Notes: generated by a model from the letters alone, not told the origin. Positions 21,533 through 31,898 are shown, counted from the stretch's first letter. The stretch is DNA of 64,000 bases from an uncultured Flavobacteriaceae bacterium (GCA_947493535.1 CANLRK010000001.1:62001-126000), one strand, 5' to 3'. Translations and numbers: made by a program.

Positions 21533-22276
21533 ATGAAAGTGAAAACTATATTAGTTTCTCAACCAGAACCAAAGGTTGAAAACTCACCTTACTATGATTT
21601 GGTTGAAAAACAAAAAGTAAAAATTGATTTTAGGTCTTTTATTCATGTAGAAGGAATAGAAACTAAAGAAGTACGTAAACAAAAAGTCGATTTTTCTCAA
21701 TATACAGCAGTTATATTAACAAGTAGAAATGCTGTAGACCACTACTTCAGAGTTGCCGAAGAAATGCGTTTTAAAGTGCCAGACACTATGAAGTATTTCT
21801 GCCAATCAGAAGCAGTTGCATACTATTTACAGAAATATGTTGTGTACAGAAAACGTAAAATTTATGTAGGTAAGCGAACATTTCCTGAACTAGTACCTTT
21901 AATTAAGAAATACAAAACCGAAACGTTTTTATTACCTTCTTCTGATAAATTAAAACCCTTAATACCTACTACTTTAGATGAATTAGGTGTTAAATGGAAA
22001 CAAGCTACATTATATAAAACTGTAGTAAGTGATTTATCTGACTTAGAAAATGTAACCTATGATATTTTAGTGTTTTTCAGCCCTTCGGGAATTGATTCTT
22101 TATTAAAAAACTTCCCGGAGTTTAAGCAAAATAAAACACGTATTGCTGTATTTGGAAACACCACTGTAAAGGCTGCAACCGAAGCAGGTTTACGAATTGA
22201 CATTAAAGCCCCATCACCAGAAACACCTTCTATGACTATGGCTTTAAAGAAATACATTAATGAAGTAAATAAATAA
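21533..22276 (+). CDS. hemD: Uroporphyrinogen-III synthase
   Basis: ILTSRNAVDHYFR, DILVFFSPSGIDSLLKNFPE, AVFGNTTVKAATEAGL. Confidence 0.88.
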   Translation: MKVKTILVSQPEPKVENSPYYDLVEKQKVKIDFRSFIHVEGIETKEVRKQKVDFSQYTAVILTSRNAVDHYFRVAEEMRFKVPDTMKYFCQSEAVAYYLQKYVVYRKRKIYVGKRTFPELVPLIKKYKTETFLLPSSDKLKPLIPTTLDELGVKWKQATLYKTVVSDLSDLENVTYDILVFFSPSGIDSLLKNFPEFKQNKTRIAVFGNTTVKAATEAGLRIDIKAPSPETPSMTMALKKYINEVNK

Positions 22277-22290
22277 CAACTTCAATTCAC

Positions 22291-22322
22291 AAAAAAACCG
22301 CAACTAAGTTGCGGTTTTTTTT
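22291..22322. terminator. Bidirectional terminator between hemD and ahcY
   Basis: AAAAAACCGCAACTAAGTTGCGGTTTTTT. Confidence 0.9.
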
Positions 22323-22344
22323 ATTAAAAATAGTTACTTAATTA

Positions 22345-23661
22345 TTAGTACCTATAATGTTCCGGTTTATATGGCCCTTCAACAGTTACTCCAATATAAG
22401 CAGCTTGGTCTTCACGTAACTCGGTTAATTCAACTCCAATCTTCGCTAAGTGTAATTTTGCTACTTTTTCATCTAAATGTTTTGGTAACATATACACTTC
22501 ATTTTTATACGCATCAGCATTATTCCATAATTCGATTTGCGCTAATGTTTGATTGGTAAACGAATTAGACATTACAAAACTTGGATGACCTGTAGCGCAA
22601 CCTAAGTTTACTAAACGTCCTTCTGCTAAAATAATAATATCATTTCCTTTAACGGTGTACTTATCTACTTGAGGTTTAATTTCTACTTTAGAATCACCAT
22701 AAGTACCGTTTAACCAAGCCATATCTATTTCGTTATCAAAGTGACCGATGTTACAAACGATCGTCTTATCCTTCATTGCCTCAAAGTGCTCCCCACGAAC
22801 GATATCTTTATTTCCTGTAGTAGTAATTACAATATCTGCATTTCCAACCACCGTTTCTAATTTCTTTACTTCAAAACCGTCCATTGCTGCTTGTAACGCA
22901 CATATTGGATCAATTTCAGTAACGGTAACAATAGAACCCGCTCCTTTAAATGAGGCTGCTGTACCTTTACCAACATCACCATAACCACAAACTACAACTC
23001 TCTTACCTGCTAACATAACATCTGTAGCACGACGAATTGCATCAACTGCAGATTCTTTACACCCGTACTTATTATCAAACTTCGATTTAGTTACCGAGTC
23101 ATTTACATTAATAGCTGGCATTGGTAACGTACCGTTTTTCATACGTTCGTATAAACGGTGTACCCCAGTGGTTGTCTCTTCAGATAAACCTTTAATACCT
23201 GATGCTAACTCAGGGTATTTATCTAATACCATATTGGTTAAATCTCCACCATCATCTAAAATCATGTTTAATGGCTTCTTATCTTCTCCAAAGAATAAGG
23301 TTTGTTCAATACACCAATCAAACTCTTCCTCGTTCATCCCTTTCCAAGCATAAACCGGAGTTCCTGCAGCAGCAATAGCAGCAGCAGCTTGATCTTGTGT
23401 AGAAAAAATGTTACAAGAGCTCCAAGTAACCTCAGCACCTAAAGCTTGTAAGGTTTCTATTAAAACCGCAGTTTGAATGGTCATATGTAAACACCCTGCA
23501 ATTCTTGCTCCTTTTAAAGGTTGCTCCTCCTTATACTCTTCTCTTAAACTCATTAACCCTGGCATTTCTGCTTCTGCCAATTCAATTTCTTTCCTTCCCC
23601 AATCAGCTAAAGAAATATCTTTAACTTTAAACGGAACATAAGCAGCTGTTTTAATACTCAT
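22345..23661 (-). CDS. ahcY: Adenosylhomocysteinase
   Basis: [38 protein letters not shown]-terminal KPEHYRY. Confidence 0.98.
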   Translation of the reverse strand: MSIKTAAYVPFKVKDISLADWGRKEIELAEAEMPGLMSLREEYKEEQPLKGARIAGCLHMTIQTAVLIETLQALGAEVTWSSCNIFSTQDQAAAAIAAAGTPVYAWKGMNEEEFDWCIEQTLFFGEDKKPLNMILDDGGDLTNMVLDKYPELASGIKGLSEETTTGVHRLYERMKNGTLPMPAINVNDSVTKSKFDNKYGCKESAVDAIRRATDVMLAGKRVVVCGYGDVGKGTAASFKGAGSIVTVTEIDPICALQAAMDGFEVKKLETVVGNADIVITTTGNKDIVRGEHFEAMKDKTIVCNIGHFDNEIDMAWLNGTYGDSKVEIKPQVDKYTVKGNDIIILAEGRLVNLGCATGHPSFVMSNSFTNQTLAQIELWNNADAYKNEVYMLPKHLDEKVAKLHLAKIGVELTELREDQAAYIGVTVEGPYKPEHYRY

Positions 23662-23767
23662 AATTTGCTGTTTTAATTTAATTTTATGTACCTACCTAAA
23701 AATTGTGTAGGTTTGTTGTATATAGCATTTTGCGTGTGCAAAGTTACATAATAAGTTTTAATTTCAA

Positions 23768-24400
23768 ATGCCTTTATATAAGACCCTTAAACATAACGAC
23801 ACTACCACAGTATACGTCTGGAAAATAGAAGAATCATTACAAGACCTAGTTTCTACAGTGCAGTTAAACGAGCGTAGCCAAAAAAGAATTGACGGAATGC
23901 GATCAGAGTCACACAAAAAAGGATTTCTTGCTGTACGTAAATTACTAGAAGCTGCAGGTGTTTCTGACTTTGATTTATTTTATACAGAAGATGGCAAACC
24001 CCATTTAAAAGATGGCAGAAAAATAACTATTTCACATTCATTTGAATTTTCCGTAATAGCTATTTCTGATAGCGAAATTGGTATTGACATTGAAAAAAAC
24101 AGGGATAAAATAAAGCGAATTGCCTCAAAGTTTATTGGCAAAGAAGCAAACTACTTGGTTGACGAAAACCTTACCGAACAACTAACTGTTATATGGGGAG
24201 CTAAAGAAAGCCTGTTTAAAATACATCCAGATGGCGGTTTGCTTTTTATTGAGCACTTACCTATTGATGAATTTAACTTGTATCATAAACAAACCATAGG
24301 ACATATTTTAAAAAAACCGTTTAACGAGCATTACAATATTTATTTTGATATTTTTGAAGGATACACCTTAGTATATGCTACTAACGCCCCAAAAAGCTAA
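23768..24400 (+). CDS. 4'-phosphopantetheinyl transferase superfamily protein
   Basis: ISHSFEFSVIAISDSEIGIDIEKNRDKI, WGAKESLFKIHPDGGLLF. Confidence 0.9.
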   Translation: MPLYKTLKHNDTTTVYVWKIEESLQDLVSTVQLNERSQKRIDGMRSESHKKGFLAVRKLLEAAGVSDFDLFYTEDGKPHLKDGRKITISHSFEFSVIAISDSEIGIDIEKNRDKIKRIASKFIGKEANYLVDENLTEQLTVIWGAKESLFKIHPDGGLLFIEHLPIDEFNLYHKQTIGHILKKPFNEHYNIYFDIFEGYTLVYATNAPKS

Positions 24401-25119
24401 TGCACGAAATTTATAACACTATTGTAACTGCTAAAGCCGAAAACAAAAAGTTGCTTGCTATTTTATTAGACCCAGATAAATTATCTGCACACACTATTAA
24501 ACAACTGGCTGAAAAAATAACAAACAGCCCTGCAACACATGTTTTTGTAGGTGGTAGTATTGTTGAAAACAACCAAACTGAAACTATAATAGTTGCCTTA
24601 AAAAAATACTGTCCCTTACCAATTATAATTTTTCCTGGCAATGTAAACCAAGTAACCGATAGTGCTGATGCCATTTTATTATTAAGCCTTTTATCTGGAA
24701 ACAACCCTGAATATTTAATAGGACAGCATGTAAAAGCTGCTCCTTTATTACACAAAAGCTCTTTAGAAATTATACCTACTGGATACATACTAATTGATGG
24801 TGGTACCGAAACTGCAGTACAGCGAGTAAGCAACACTACACCCATAGCTAATGACAATGTTTCATTGGCTGTAAACACAGCTTTAGCAGGGGTATACACT
24901 GGCAAAAAACTTATTTATTTAGAAGCAGGTTCTGGAGCAAAAAACACCGTGCCAACTAATTTGATTTCTAGCGTAGCTAATACCATCAACATTCCTTTAA
25001 TAGTTGGTGGTGGCATCCGATCTGGCAAACAACTAAACCAAGCCTATAATGCTGGTGCTACTTTAGTTGTAATTGGTACTGCTTTTGAAAACGACAGTGA
25101 TTTTTTTAAAAATTTATAG
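24400..25119 (+). CDS. Geranylgeranylglyceryl/heptaprenylglyceryl phosphate synthase family protein
   Basis: AILLDPDKLS, THVFVGGSIVE, IIIFPGNVNQVTDSADAILLLSLLSG, YLEAGSGAKNTVP, IVGGGIRSGKQ. Confidence 0.93.
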   Translation: MHEIYNTIVTAKAENKKLLAILLDPDKLSAHTIKQLAEKITNSPATHVFVGGSIVENNQTETIIVALKKYCPLPIIIFPGNVNQVTDSADAILLLSLLSGNNPEYLIGQHVKAAPLLHKSSLEIIPTGYILIDGGTETAVQRVSNTTPIANDNVSLAVNTALAGVYTGKKLIYLEAGSGAKNTVPTNLISSVANTINIPLIVGGGIRSGKQLNQAYNAGATLVVIGTAFENDSDFFKNL

Positions 25120-25147
25120 TATCTTATTGGCATAATTTATACTTACC

Positions 25148-26131
25148 ATGTACCAATTAGCCCTAAAAATATCAGTATTTTTCTTGTGTTTCAATTGTTC
25201 TTTTGCTCAAATACAAATTGTCGATTCTGAAACAAAATACCCAGTTTCTTATGCTACAATCTCATTTGGAAACGGAAATGGTGTTTTTGCAGATGATGAT
25301 GGACGCTTTACTTTTACCGAAAAACTATATCATGATATTGACACCTTATACATTTCATCTCTAGGATATACAGAGCTGAAAATAGTTACTAATCAACTTC
25401 CTAAAACCATAAACCTATCCCCATTAACAGAGCAACTTCAAGAAGTAATTGTTCAAGCAAAACCAACTGGAAAATTTAAAGTAGAAAAAGTAAAACCTGT
25501 TGCACATCAAGATTATTTTAAATGTTGGTTACCTACCATCGAATCAGAAATAGCAGTGTTTTTCCCTAATGAAAAGAAAAGACCAACACAACTTACAAAA
25601 CTATATTTACCTATAAAAACAGAAGCTTCAAATTGGAGTGAGCGCAAAAAATCCACTGCCAAAAAACGCCCTTTTTCCACCTTGTTTAAAGTTAACTTTT
25701 ATGAAAACAATAATGGTTTCCCAGGCGATGTTGTTACTTATGAAAAGGTAATTTTTAGAGTTACTGAAAAAAGTGAAAACATTTTTGAATTAGACATAAC
25801 TGATAAAGACGTGTTTATTCCTAAAAACGGTATTTTTGTAGCAATTCAAATATTAGGGTATACCGACAAGGAAGGAAAACTACTTCCTAATAAAAAATAC
25901 CAAGAGGTAAAAACTCGTAAAGGAATTGTAAAGGTTTCTACTACCTTTAGGCCTTTACTTCCTTTTACTTCAGAAATACCAAAACAACAAACCTTCATTA
26001 AACGTATCTTTTTAAATAATAACGAATGGATTCGTTATGTTAAAAAAAATATAGCGCGTTCAAAACTTCTTGCGGAAGGCTTAAACAATTATGGCATGGG
26101 AATTAAAACACATGTATATCAAAAACAATAA
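25148..26131 (+). CDS. Carboxypeptidase-like regulatory domain protein
   Basis: Signal peptide; N-terminal IQIVDSETKYPVSYATISFGNGNGVFADDDGRF. Confidence 0.8.
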   Translation: MYQLALKISVFFLCFNCSFAQIQIVDSETKYPVSYATISFGNGNGVFADDDGRFTFTEKLYHDIDTLYISSLGYTELKIVTNQLPKTINLSPLTEQLQEVIVQAKPTGKFKVEKVKPVAHQDYFKCWLPTIESEIAVFFPNEKKRPTQLTKLYLPIKTEASNWSERKKSTAKKRPFSTLFKVNFYENNNGFPGDVVTYEKVIFRVTEKSENIFELDITDKDVFIPKNGIFVAIQILGYTDKEGKLLPNKKYQEVKTRKGIVKVSTTFRPLLPFTSEIPKQQTFIKRIFLNNNEWIRYVKKNIARSKLLAEGLNNYGMGIKTHVYQKQ

Positions 26132-26194
26132 AAGACTACTTCTTCAATAAAAAATTCTATTTAAAAACTTAGCTTTGTTACTTAAAACATAGCC

Positions 26195-26455
26195 ATGAAT
26201 ATTTCAGTAGAATTAACCTTAATGCCATTACAAAACGATTATAGAAATCATATTGTTTCATTTATAAAAAAAATAAGAAATTCTGGACTTCACGTAGAAG
26301 AAAACGCATTAAGCACTCAAGTTTTTGGTGAGTATGATGCCGTAATGAACCTTATAACTAACGAGTTAAAACAATCCTTTGAGGCTACTCAAGCTATAAT
26401 TGCTAATATGAAAATTGTAAAGACAGACAGAAGTAACTATGAACCAAGTTTTTGA
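26195..26455 (+). CDS. MTH1187/DUF77-type thiamine-binding protein
   Basis: 86-aa ferredoxin-like sequence MNISVELTLMPLQNDYRNHIVSFIKKIRNSGLHVEENALSTQVFGEYDAVM. Confidence 0.75.
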   Translation: MNISVELTLMPLQNDYRNHIVSFIKKIRNSGLHVEENALSTQVFGEYDAVMNLITNELKQSFEATQAIIANMKIVKTDRSNYEPSF

Positions 26456-27077
26456 AGTATTGTTTAAACAATACGTAGGTTATGAAACTTTAGACATACT
26501 TCTTGAATGTATCGCTATTCTATTTGGCTTGGCCTCTGTTATTTTTTCTAAAAGAAACAGTATTCTTGTATTTCCAACAGGTATAATAAGTACTTTAATT
26601 TTTGTATATCTATTGTTTAAATGGAGTCTTTTAGGGGACATGATGATAAACGCCTATTATTTTCTAATGAGCATTTATGGTTGGTATATTTGGACAAAAA
26701 AGATAGATACTACACACGTAACACCAATTAGTACTACTACTCATAAAGAACACCTAGTATCAATAGGAATTTTTATTGCAACAATTGTTTTTGTATATAG
26801 TATTTATACTCTTTTTGGTAAATGGACTAGTTGGACCGCTTATGTAGATACTATTACTACAGGGGTGTTTTTTGTTGGCATGTGGCTTATGGCCAAACGT
26901 AAAATTGAAAATTGGATTTACTGGATTGTTGGAGATTTAATATCGGTGCCACTATATTTCTATAAAGGATACACACTTACTAGCATTCAATACCTTATAT
27001 TTACGGTAATTGCAGTGTTTGGTTATTTAGCATGGAGGAAAAACTTAAACAAGAAAAAACAAGTTGTATTAAAGTAG
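26439..27077 (+). CDS. PnuC-family transporter (nicotinamide riboside or thiamine)
   Basis: FPTGIISTLIFVYLLFKWSLLGDMMINAYYFLMSIYGWYIW; NWIYWIVGDLISVPLYFYKG. Confidence 0.92.
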   Translation: MNQVFEVLFKQYVGYETLDILLECIAILFGLASVIFSKRNSILVFPTGIISTLIFVYLLFKWSLLGDMMINAYYFLMSIYGWYIWTKKIDTTHVTPISTTTHKEHLVSIGIFIATIVFVYSIYTLFGKWTSWTAYVDTITTGVFFVGMWLMAKRKIENWIYWIVGDLISVPLYFYKGYTLTSIQYLIFTVIAVFGYLAWRKNLNKKKQVVLK

Positions 27078-27598
27078 TGTTATTCGGCCCTGAGTCAACA
27101 GGAAAAACAACACTTGCTCAACAATTAGCCCTACATTACAATTCGCTTTGGGTTCCAGAGTTTTCACGTGAGTATGCAGAAAAAAAACTTGCACACAAGA
27201 AACCTCTTACAACAAAAGATGTACTTCCTATAGCGGTTGGACAAATGAAACTAGAGAACTCATTAGCAAAAAGAGAAAAAAAAGTTTTATTTTGCGACAC
27301 CAATGTACTAGAAACCAAGGTGTACTCAACATATCTCTACAATGGATATTGTCCGGAATTGCTTGAAAAAAGTATTCAAGAAAGTACGTATCACTTGTAT
27401 CTTTTAACAGCTACCGACATTCCTTGGGAATATGACATTGTACGCAGCAGCGATGCAAACAGACAAAAAATGTTTGCTTATTTTGAAAACACACTAAAAT
27501 CTTATGGTTTTCCGTACACCGTTATTAATGGTTCAGAAACCAATCGTTTAAAACAAGCTATTAAACAAGTAGATTTAGTATTAAAAAATTACACTTGA
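27032..27598 (+). CDS. NadR-like P-loop kinase
   Basis: VVLFGPESTGKTTLAQQLA, WVPEFSREYAEKK, LFCDTNVLETKVYS, LTATDIPWEYD. Confidence 0.88.
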   Translation: MEEKLKQEKTSCIKVVLFGPESTGKTTLAQQLALHYNSLWVPEFSREYAEKKLAHKKPLTTKDVLPIAVGQMKLENSLAKREKKVLFCDTNVLETKVYSTYLYNGYCPELLEKSIQESTYHLYLLTATDIPWEYDIVRSSDANRQKMFAYFENTLKSYGFPYTVINGSETNRLKQAIKQVDLVLKNYT

Positions 27599-29136
27599 AA
27601 TATACAGATAAAGATATAACGCAAATAACTGAAAAAGGACTATCTACTGAAAAAATTACAGCTCAAATTCAAGTTTTTAAGTCTGGTATTAGACCTATAA
27701 ATTTAAAAGAAGCTGCTACAATAAATAATGGTATCCTTAAATTAACTTCTGCAGAAAAAGAAGATACCATTCGCTTTTATGAAACTCATAAAAGCAATAC
27801 TTCTATAGTGAAATTTGTGCCAGCATCTGGGGCAGCTACACGAATGTTTAAGTTTTTATTTCAATTTTTAAAAGAGTATAATCCTAAAAAGGAAACCATA
27901 AATGCTTATATAAACAAAAACAACGCTACCGAAATGTCCATATTCATTTTAGGTATAGAGAAACTTCCTTTTTATGATGATGTAATGAAGCTTGCCCCTA
28001 CTAACTTTTCTCAACTTACTTCTGATGAGCAAGTAGTTTGGTTTGTTAACACCATTCTTGATGAGTCATTATTAAACTATGGTAATACTCCAAAAGGCTT
28101 ACTAGCATTTCATAAGTACAATAATGAAAATGCTACTGCATTTAAAGAGCATTTGTATGAAGCAGCATGGTATGCTGCCAATAACGGAATGGCAAAAATT
28201 CACTTTACTATTTCAGAACAGCATACTGAAAAATTTCAACAAGAACTTGTTAAGGTTAAACAATCCGTAACCGATGCTACTAAAACCTCTTTCGATATTA
28301 ATTTCTCATATCAAAAAAAATATACCGATACTGTAGCAGCCACTCCAAGTAACGAGCTGTTTCGCGACGAAAACAGCAACCTACTTTTTCGCCCTTCGGG
28401 TCATGGCGCACTTATTGAAAACTTAAATGAGCTACAAGAAGATATTATCTTTATTAAAAACATTGATAATGTGGTAACAAGTAAATTAAAAAATGAAATT
28501 GTTACCCACAAAAAAATGTTAGCAGGAATACTTCTAAAACTTCAAAAAGAAGTTTTTAAGTATCAAGAAAAACTTGATAAAGAAACACTTAACGAGCAAC
28601 AAATTATAGAAATTGCTACATTCTTACATAATAAACTTAATGTTGTTATTAGCCCAGAGTTTGAAAAGTATTCTAAAAAATACCAAATTGAATATTTAGC
28701 TGAAAAACTAAATCGCCCTATTCGCGTATGCGGAATGGTACAAAATGAAGGAGAACCTGGCGGGGGACCTTTTTGGATAAAAAGTGAAAATGGCACTATT
28801 TCATTACAAATTGTTGAAACCGCCCAAATAGATACTTCAAATAAATTGCAAAAAGATATTTTAAACAATGCTACACATTTTAATCCTGTAGATATTGTTT
28901 GTGCAACAAAGAATTATAAAGGAGAAAAATTTAACTTATTAAATTTCACCGACCCTAACACAGGATTCATCTCTTCAAAAACACTTTTAGGGCAACCTTT
29001 AAAAGCCTTAGAGCTTCCTGGCTTATGGAATGGTGCAATGGCAAATTGGATAACTATTTTTGTAGAAGTTCCCCTAGAAACGTTTAACCCAGTTAAAACA
29101 GTAAACGATTTATTAAAACCTGCACATCAACAGTAA
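27595..29136 (+). CDS. DUF4301-like protein (TTG start)
   Basis: 513 aa; FVPASGAATRMFKFLFQFL, RPSGHGALIENLNE, GMVQNEGEPGGGPFWI. Confidence 0.8.
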   Translation: MKYTDKDITQITEKGLSTEKITAQIQVFKSGIRPINLKEAATINNGILKLTSAEKEDTIRFYETHKSNTSIVKFVPASGAATRMFKFLFQFLKEYNPKKETINAYINKNNATEMSIFILGIEKLPFYDDVMKLAPTNFSQLTSDEQVVWFVNTILDESLLNYGNTPKGLLAFHKYNNENATAFKEHLYEAAWYAANNGMAKIHFTISEQHTEKFQQELVKVKQSVTDATKTSFDINFSYQKKYTDTVAATPSNELFRDENSNLLFRPSGHGALIENLNELQEDIIFIKNIDNVVTSKLKNEIVTHKKMLAGILLKLQKEVFKYQEKLDKETLNEQQIIEIATFLHNKLNVVISPEFEKYSKKYQIEYLAEKLNRPIRVCGMVQNEGEPGGGPFWIKSENGTISLQIVETAQIDTSNKLQKDILNNATHFNPVDIVCATKNYKGEKFNLLNFTDPNTGFISSKTLLGQPLKALELPGLWNGAMANWITIFVEVPLETFNPVKTVNDLLKPAHQQ

Positions 29137-29544
29137 TTGAACGCTCGAATAATCATACAAGAATGTAACTTTAAGGCAGTAAGGAGTTCTGGAGCTGGAG
29201 GGCAACATGTTAACAAAGTTTCTTCAAAAATTGAACTTAGCTTTAATGTAATTAACTCTAGCGGTTTATCTGTTAGCGAAAAAGAGTTACTTCAACAAAA
29301 ATTACACGCTAAACTTACCAAAGAAGGAATACTTCTTTTACAATGTTCAGAAAGTAGAAGTCAACATAAAAACAAAGATTTAGCCATTAAAAAGCTTATT
29401 GACATTTTAAAAAACAATCTTCAAGTACCCAAAAAAAGGATTGCAACAAAAATTCCTAAAAGCGTTATACGAAAGCGCCTTAAAAACAAAAAGTTACATG
29501 CAAGCAAAAAAAATAATAGAAAAAAACCATCTATTGATTTATAA
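29137..29544 (+). CDS. arfB: ArfB/YaeJ-like peptidyl-tRNA hydrolase (TTG start)
   Basis: VRSSGAGGQHVNKVSSKIEL GGQ motif, basic C-terminal tail. Confidence 0.9.
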   Translation: MNARIIIQECNFKAVRSSGAGGQHVNKVSSKIELSFNVINSSGLSVSEKELLQQKLHAKLTKEGILLLQCSESRSQHKNKDLAIKKLIDILKNNLQVPKKRIATKIPKSVIRKRLKNKKLHASKKNNRKKPSIDL

Positions 29545-29568
29545 CTTTAATATTTCTTACTAATTTTG
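29538..29568 (+). promoter_or_regulatory. Probable promoter for the riboswitch/TonB receptor transcript
   Basis: TTTA-N19-TAATTTTG (29561-29568) just ahead of the riboswitch. Confidence 0.5.
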
Positions 29569-29575
29569 CGCCGTT

Positions 29576-29655
29576 CTCAAAAAAGGGGTGCCCATTAAGG
29601 CTGAGATCATACCCAATGAACCTGGAACAGGTAATGCTGTTTAGGGAGGCAATTT
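29576..29655 (+). ncRNA. TPP riboswitch (THI element)
   Basis: GGGGTGCCCATTAAGGCTGAGATCATACCCAATGAACCTGGAACAGGTAATGCTGTTTAGGGAGG contains the CTGAGA..ACCC..GAACCTG..CAGGTAATGCTG..AGGGA core. Confidence 0.95.
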
Positions 29656-29755
29656 TGCCATTTTTAATTAACCTAGGTGTTTTACACACACCTTACAATA
29701 ATGTTATAAACAAAAGAATAATCACCTCTTTTTATTCGATTTTATTTTAATCGTA

Positions 29756-31879
29756 ATGAAAAATTTGTTCTTATTTTTAGCATGTTTCATGCTTATCCTT
29801 GCCACAAATGCGCAAGAAAAACCACAAGACTCAACTTCAACTGAAACCTTAGATGAAGTTTTAGTTAAAGCTGTAAGAGTAAGTAAAGATGCTCCAGTAA
29901 CACACTCTAACCTTACTAAAAAAGAAATTGCTAAGCGTAATTTAGGGCAGGACATACCTGTACTCATGAACTACATGCCTAATGTAGTAACTACTTCCGA
30001 CGCTGGAGCTGGTGTAGGTTACACTGGTATTCGTGTTCGAGGTAGTGATGCTACGCGCGTAAATGTAACTATTAACGGTATTCCGTATAATGATGCGGAA
30101 TCTATGGGGACGTTTTGGGTTAATTTACCCGATTTTGCTTCTTCAGTAGAAAATTTACAGTTACAGCGTGGTGTAGGTACATCTACTAACGGATCTGGAG
30201 CCTTTGGCGCTAGTTTAAACTTATTAACAGATAAAGTTTCTGAAAAAGGTTATGGAGAAGTTAGCAATTCTTTCGGGTCATACAACACTAGAAAGCACAC
30301 CTTAAAATTTAGTACAGGTAAACTAAATGACGGATTTGAAATTTCAGGAAGATTATCAAAAATAAAATCCGATGGTTATGTTGACAGAGCCAGTTCTGAC
30401 CTAAACGCTTATTTTTTACAGGCAGCTTACGTTACTGACAAAACACTAATTAAAGCTTTAGTATTTGGCGGTAAAGAAAAAACCTACCAATCGTGGTACG
30501 GTTTAACTGCGGAACAATTGGAAGAAGACAGAAGACAAAACCCATACACTTATGAAAATGAAATTGATAATTATAAGCAAGATCATTATCAATTGCATTG
30601 GAATCAAAAAATTAACACGAACTGGTCTACAAATATCGGATTAAATTATACCTACGGAAGAGGGTATTATGAGCAATATAAAGAAGATGAGGACTTTGCT
30701 AACTATGGGTTTACTGATATTATAATTGGAGGTACAACTATTAACACAACAGATTTAGTTAGAAGAAAATGGTTAGACAATGATTTTTATGTTTTTAATG
30801 CTAATGCTAATTATAACAATAAAAAACTTGATGTTACGTTAGGTGGATCTTATAGTTATTATGAAGGAGATCATTTTGGAAAAGTTATTTGGGCAGAATA
30901 TGCAAGCGATAGTGAAATAGGACATCGTTATTATGATAACACTACATACAAAACCGATTTCAGCTTCTTCTCTAAAGCTGACTTTAAACTTAACTCAAAA
31001 CTATTAGTTTATGCCGACTTGCAAACAAGAATTGTACAATACAACTCTAGAGAGTTGGCTGTAAAGGACAACTTCACTTTCTTCAACCCTAAAGCAGGGC
31101 TAACCTATAAAATAAATAACTTTAATAGTCTTTACGCATCATATGCTAGAGCAAACAGAGAACCTAACAGAACTGATTACGAAAACGGAACTCCGAAACC
31201 TGAAACCTTAAATGATTTTGAATTAGGTTGGCGAACACAGCATAAAAAATTCAACATTAATACAAACCTATACTATATGGCATATAAAAATCAACTAGTG
31301 CTTACAGGTGAGTTAGACCTAGTTGGAGCAGCTATTAGAAAAAATGTTGGAGACAGTTATCGATTTGGATTAGAGGTAGATGCTAACATTGCGTTATCAA
31401 AAAAGTTTAGCATACAACCTAACATCGCTTTAAGCACCAATAAAAACAAAGATTTTATCACTTCTAAAGATGGTGATTTAGTGCAGTTAGGTGATACAAA
31501 TATTTCTTATTCCCCTAACATTGTTGCCGGAAATGCTTTTAATTTCTTACCAACAAAAAACATTCAAATTTCATTATTGTCAAAATATGTAGGCGAGCAA
31601 TACATGGCTAACATTGACAGTAAAAACTCAAAATTAGACAGTTACTTTATTAACGATTTAAATATAACTTTTGAACTAACCCCTAAAAAAGTAGCAAAAT
31701 CTATTGTTTTTAGTGCTTTAGTTAACAATATTTTTAATGTAGAATATGTTTCAAATGGGTATTATTATACCTATGATGACACTTGGTCAAACCCAGGAAC
31801 AACCACCACTTTAGATGGCGCAGGTTATTACCCTCAAGCTACAATTAATTTTTTATTAGGAGCTACAATTACTTTTTAA
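29756..31879 (+). CDS. TonB-dependent receptor, TPP-riboswitch controlled (predicted thiamine uptake)
   Basis: Plug (VLMNYMPNVVTTSDAGAGVGYTGIRVRGSDATRVNVTINGIPYND) and barrel; riboswitch about 100 nt upstream. Confidence 0.93.
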   Translation: MKNLFLFLACFMLILATNAQEKPQDSTSTETLDEVLVKAVRVSKDAPVTHSNLTKKEIAKRNLGQDIPVLMNYMPNVVTTSDAGAGVGYTGIRVRGSDATRVNVTINGIPYNDAESMGTFWVNLPDFASSVENLQLQRGVGTSTNGSGAFGASLNLLTDKVSEKGYGEVSNSFGSYNTRKHTLKFSTGKLNDGFEISGRLSKIKSDGYVDRASSDLNAYFLQAAYVTDKTLIKALVFGGKEKTYQSWYGLTAEQLEEDRRQNPYTYENEIDNYKQDHYQLHWNQKINTNWSTNIGLNYTYGRGYYEQYKEDEDFANYGFTDIIIGGTTINTTDLVRRKWLDNDFYVFNANANYNNKKLDVTLGGSYSYYEGDHFGKVIWAEYASDSEIGHRYYDNTTYKTDFSFFSKADFKLNSKLLVYADLQTRIVQYNSRELAVKDNFTFFNPKAGLTYKINNFNSLYASYARANREPNRTDYENGTPKPETLNDFELGWRTQHKKFNINTNLYYMAYKNQLVLTGELDLVGAAIRKNVGDSYRFGLEVDANIALSKKFSIQPNIALSTNKNKDFITSKDGDLVQLGDTNISYSPNIVAGNAFNFLPTKNIQISLLSKYVGEQYMANIDSKNSKLDSYFINDLNITFELTPKKVAKSIVFSALVNNIFNVEYVSNGYYYTYDDTWSNPGTTTTLDGAGYYPQATINFLLGATITF

Positions 31880-31898
31880 CTAACAGCTTTTCATTACA

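Noticed and set aside
24411-24905. 164-aa antisense ORF
   Set aside because: Lies wholly opposite the GGGPS-like gene, no family features.
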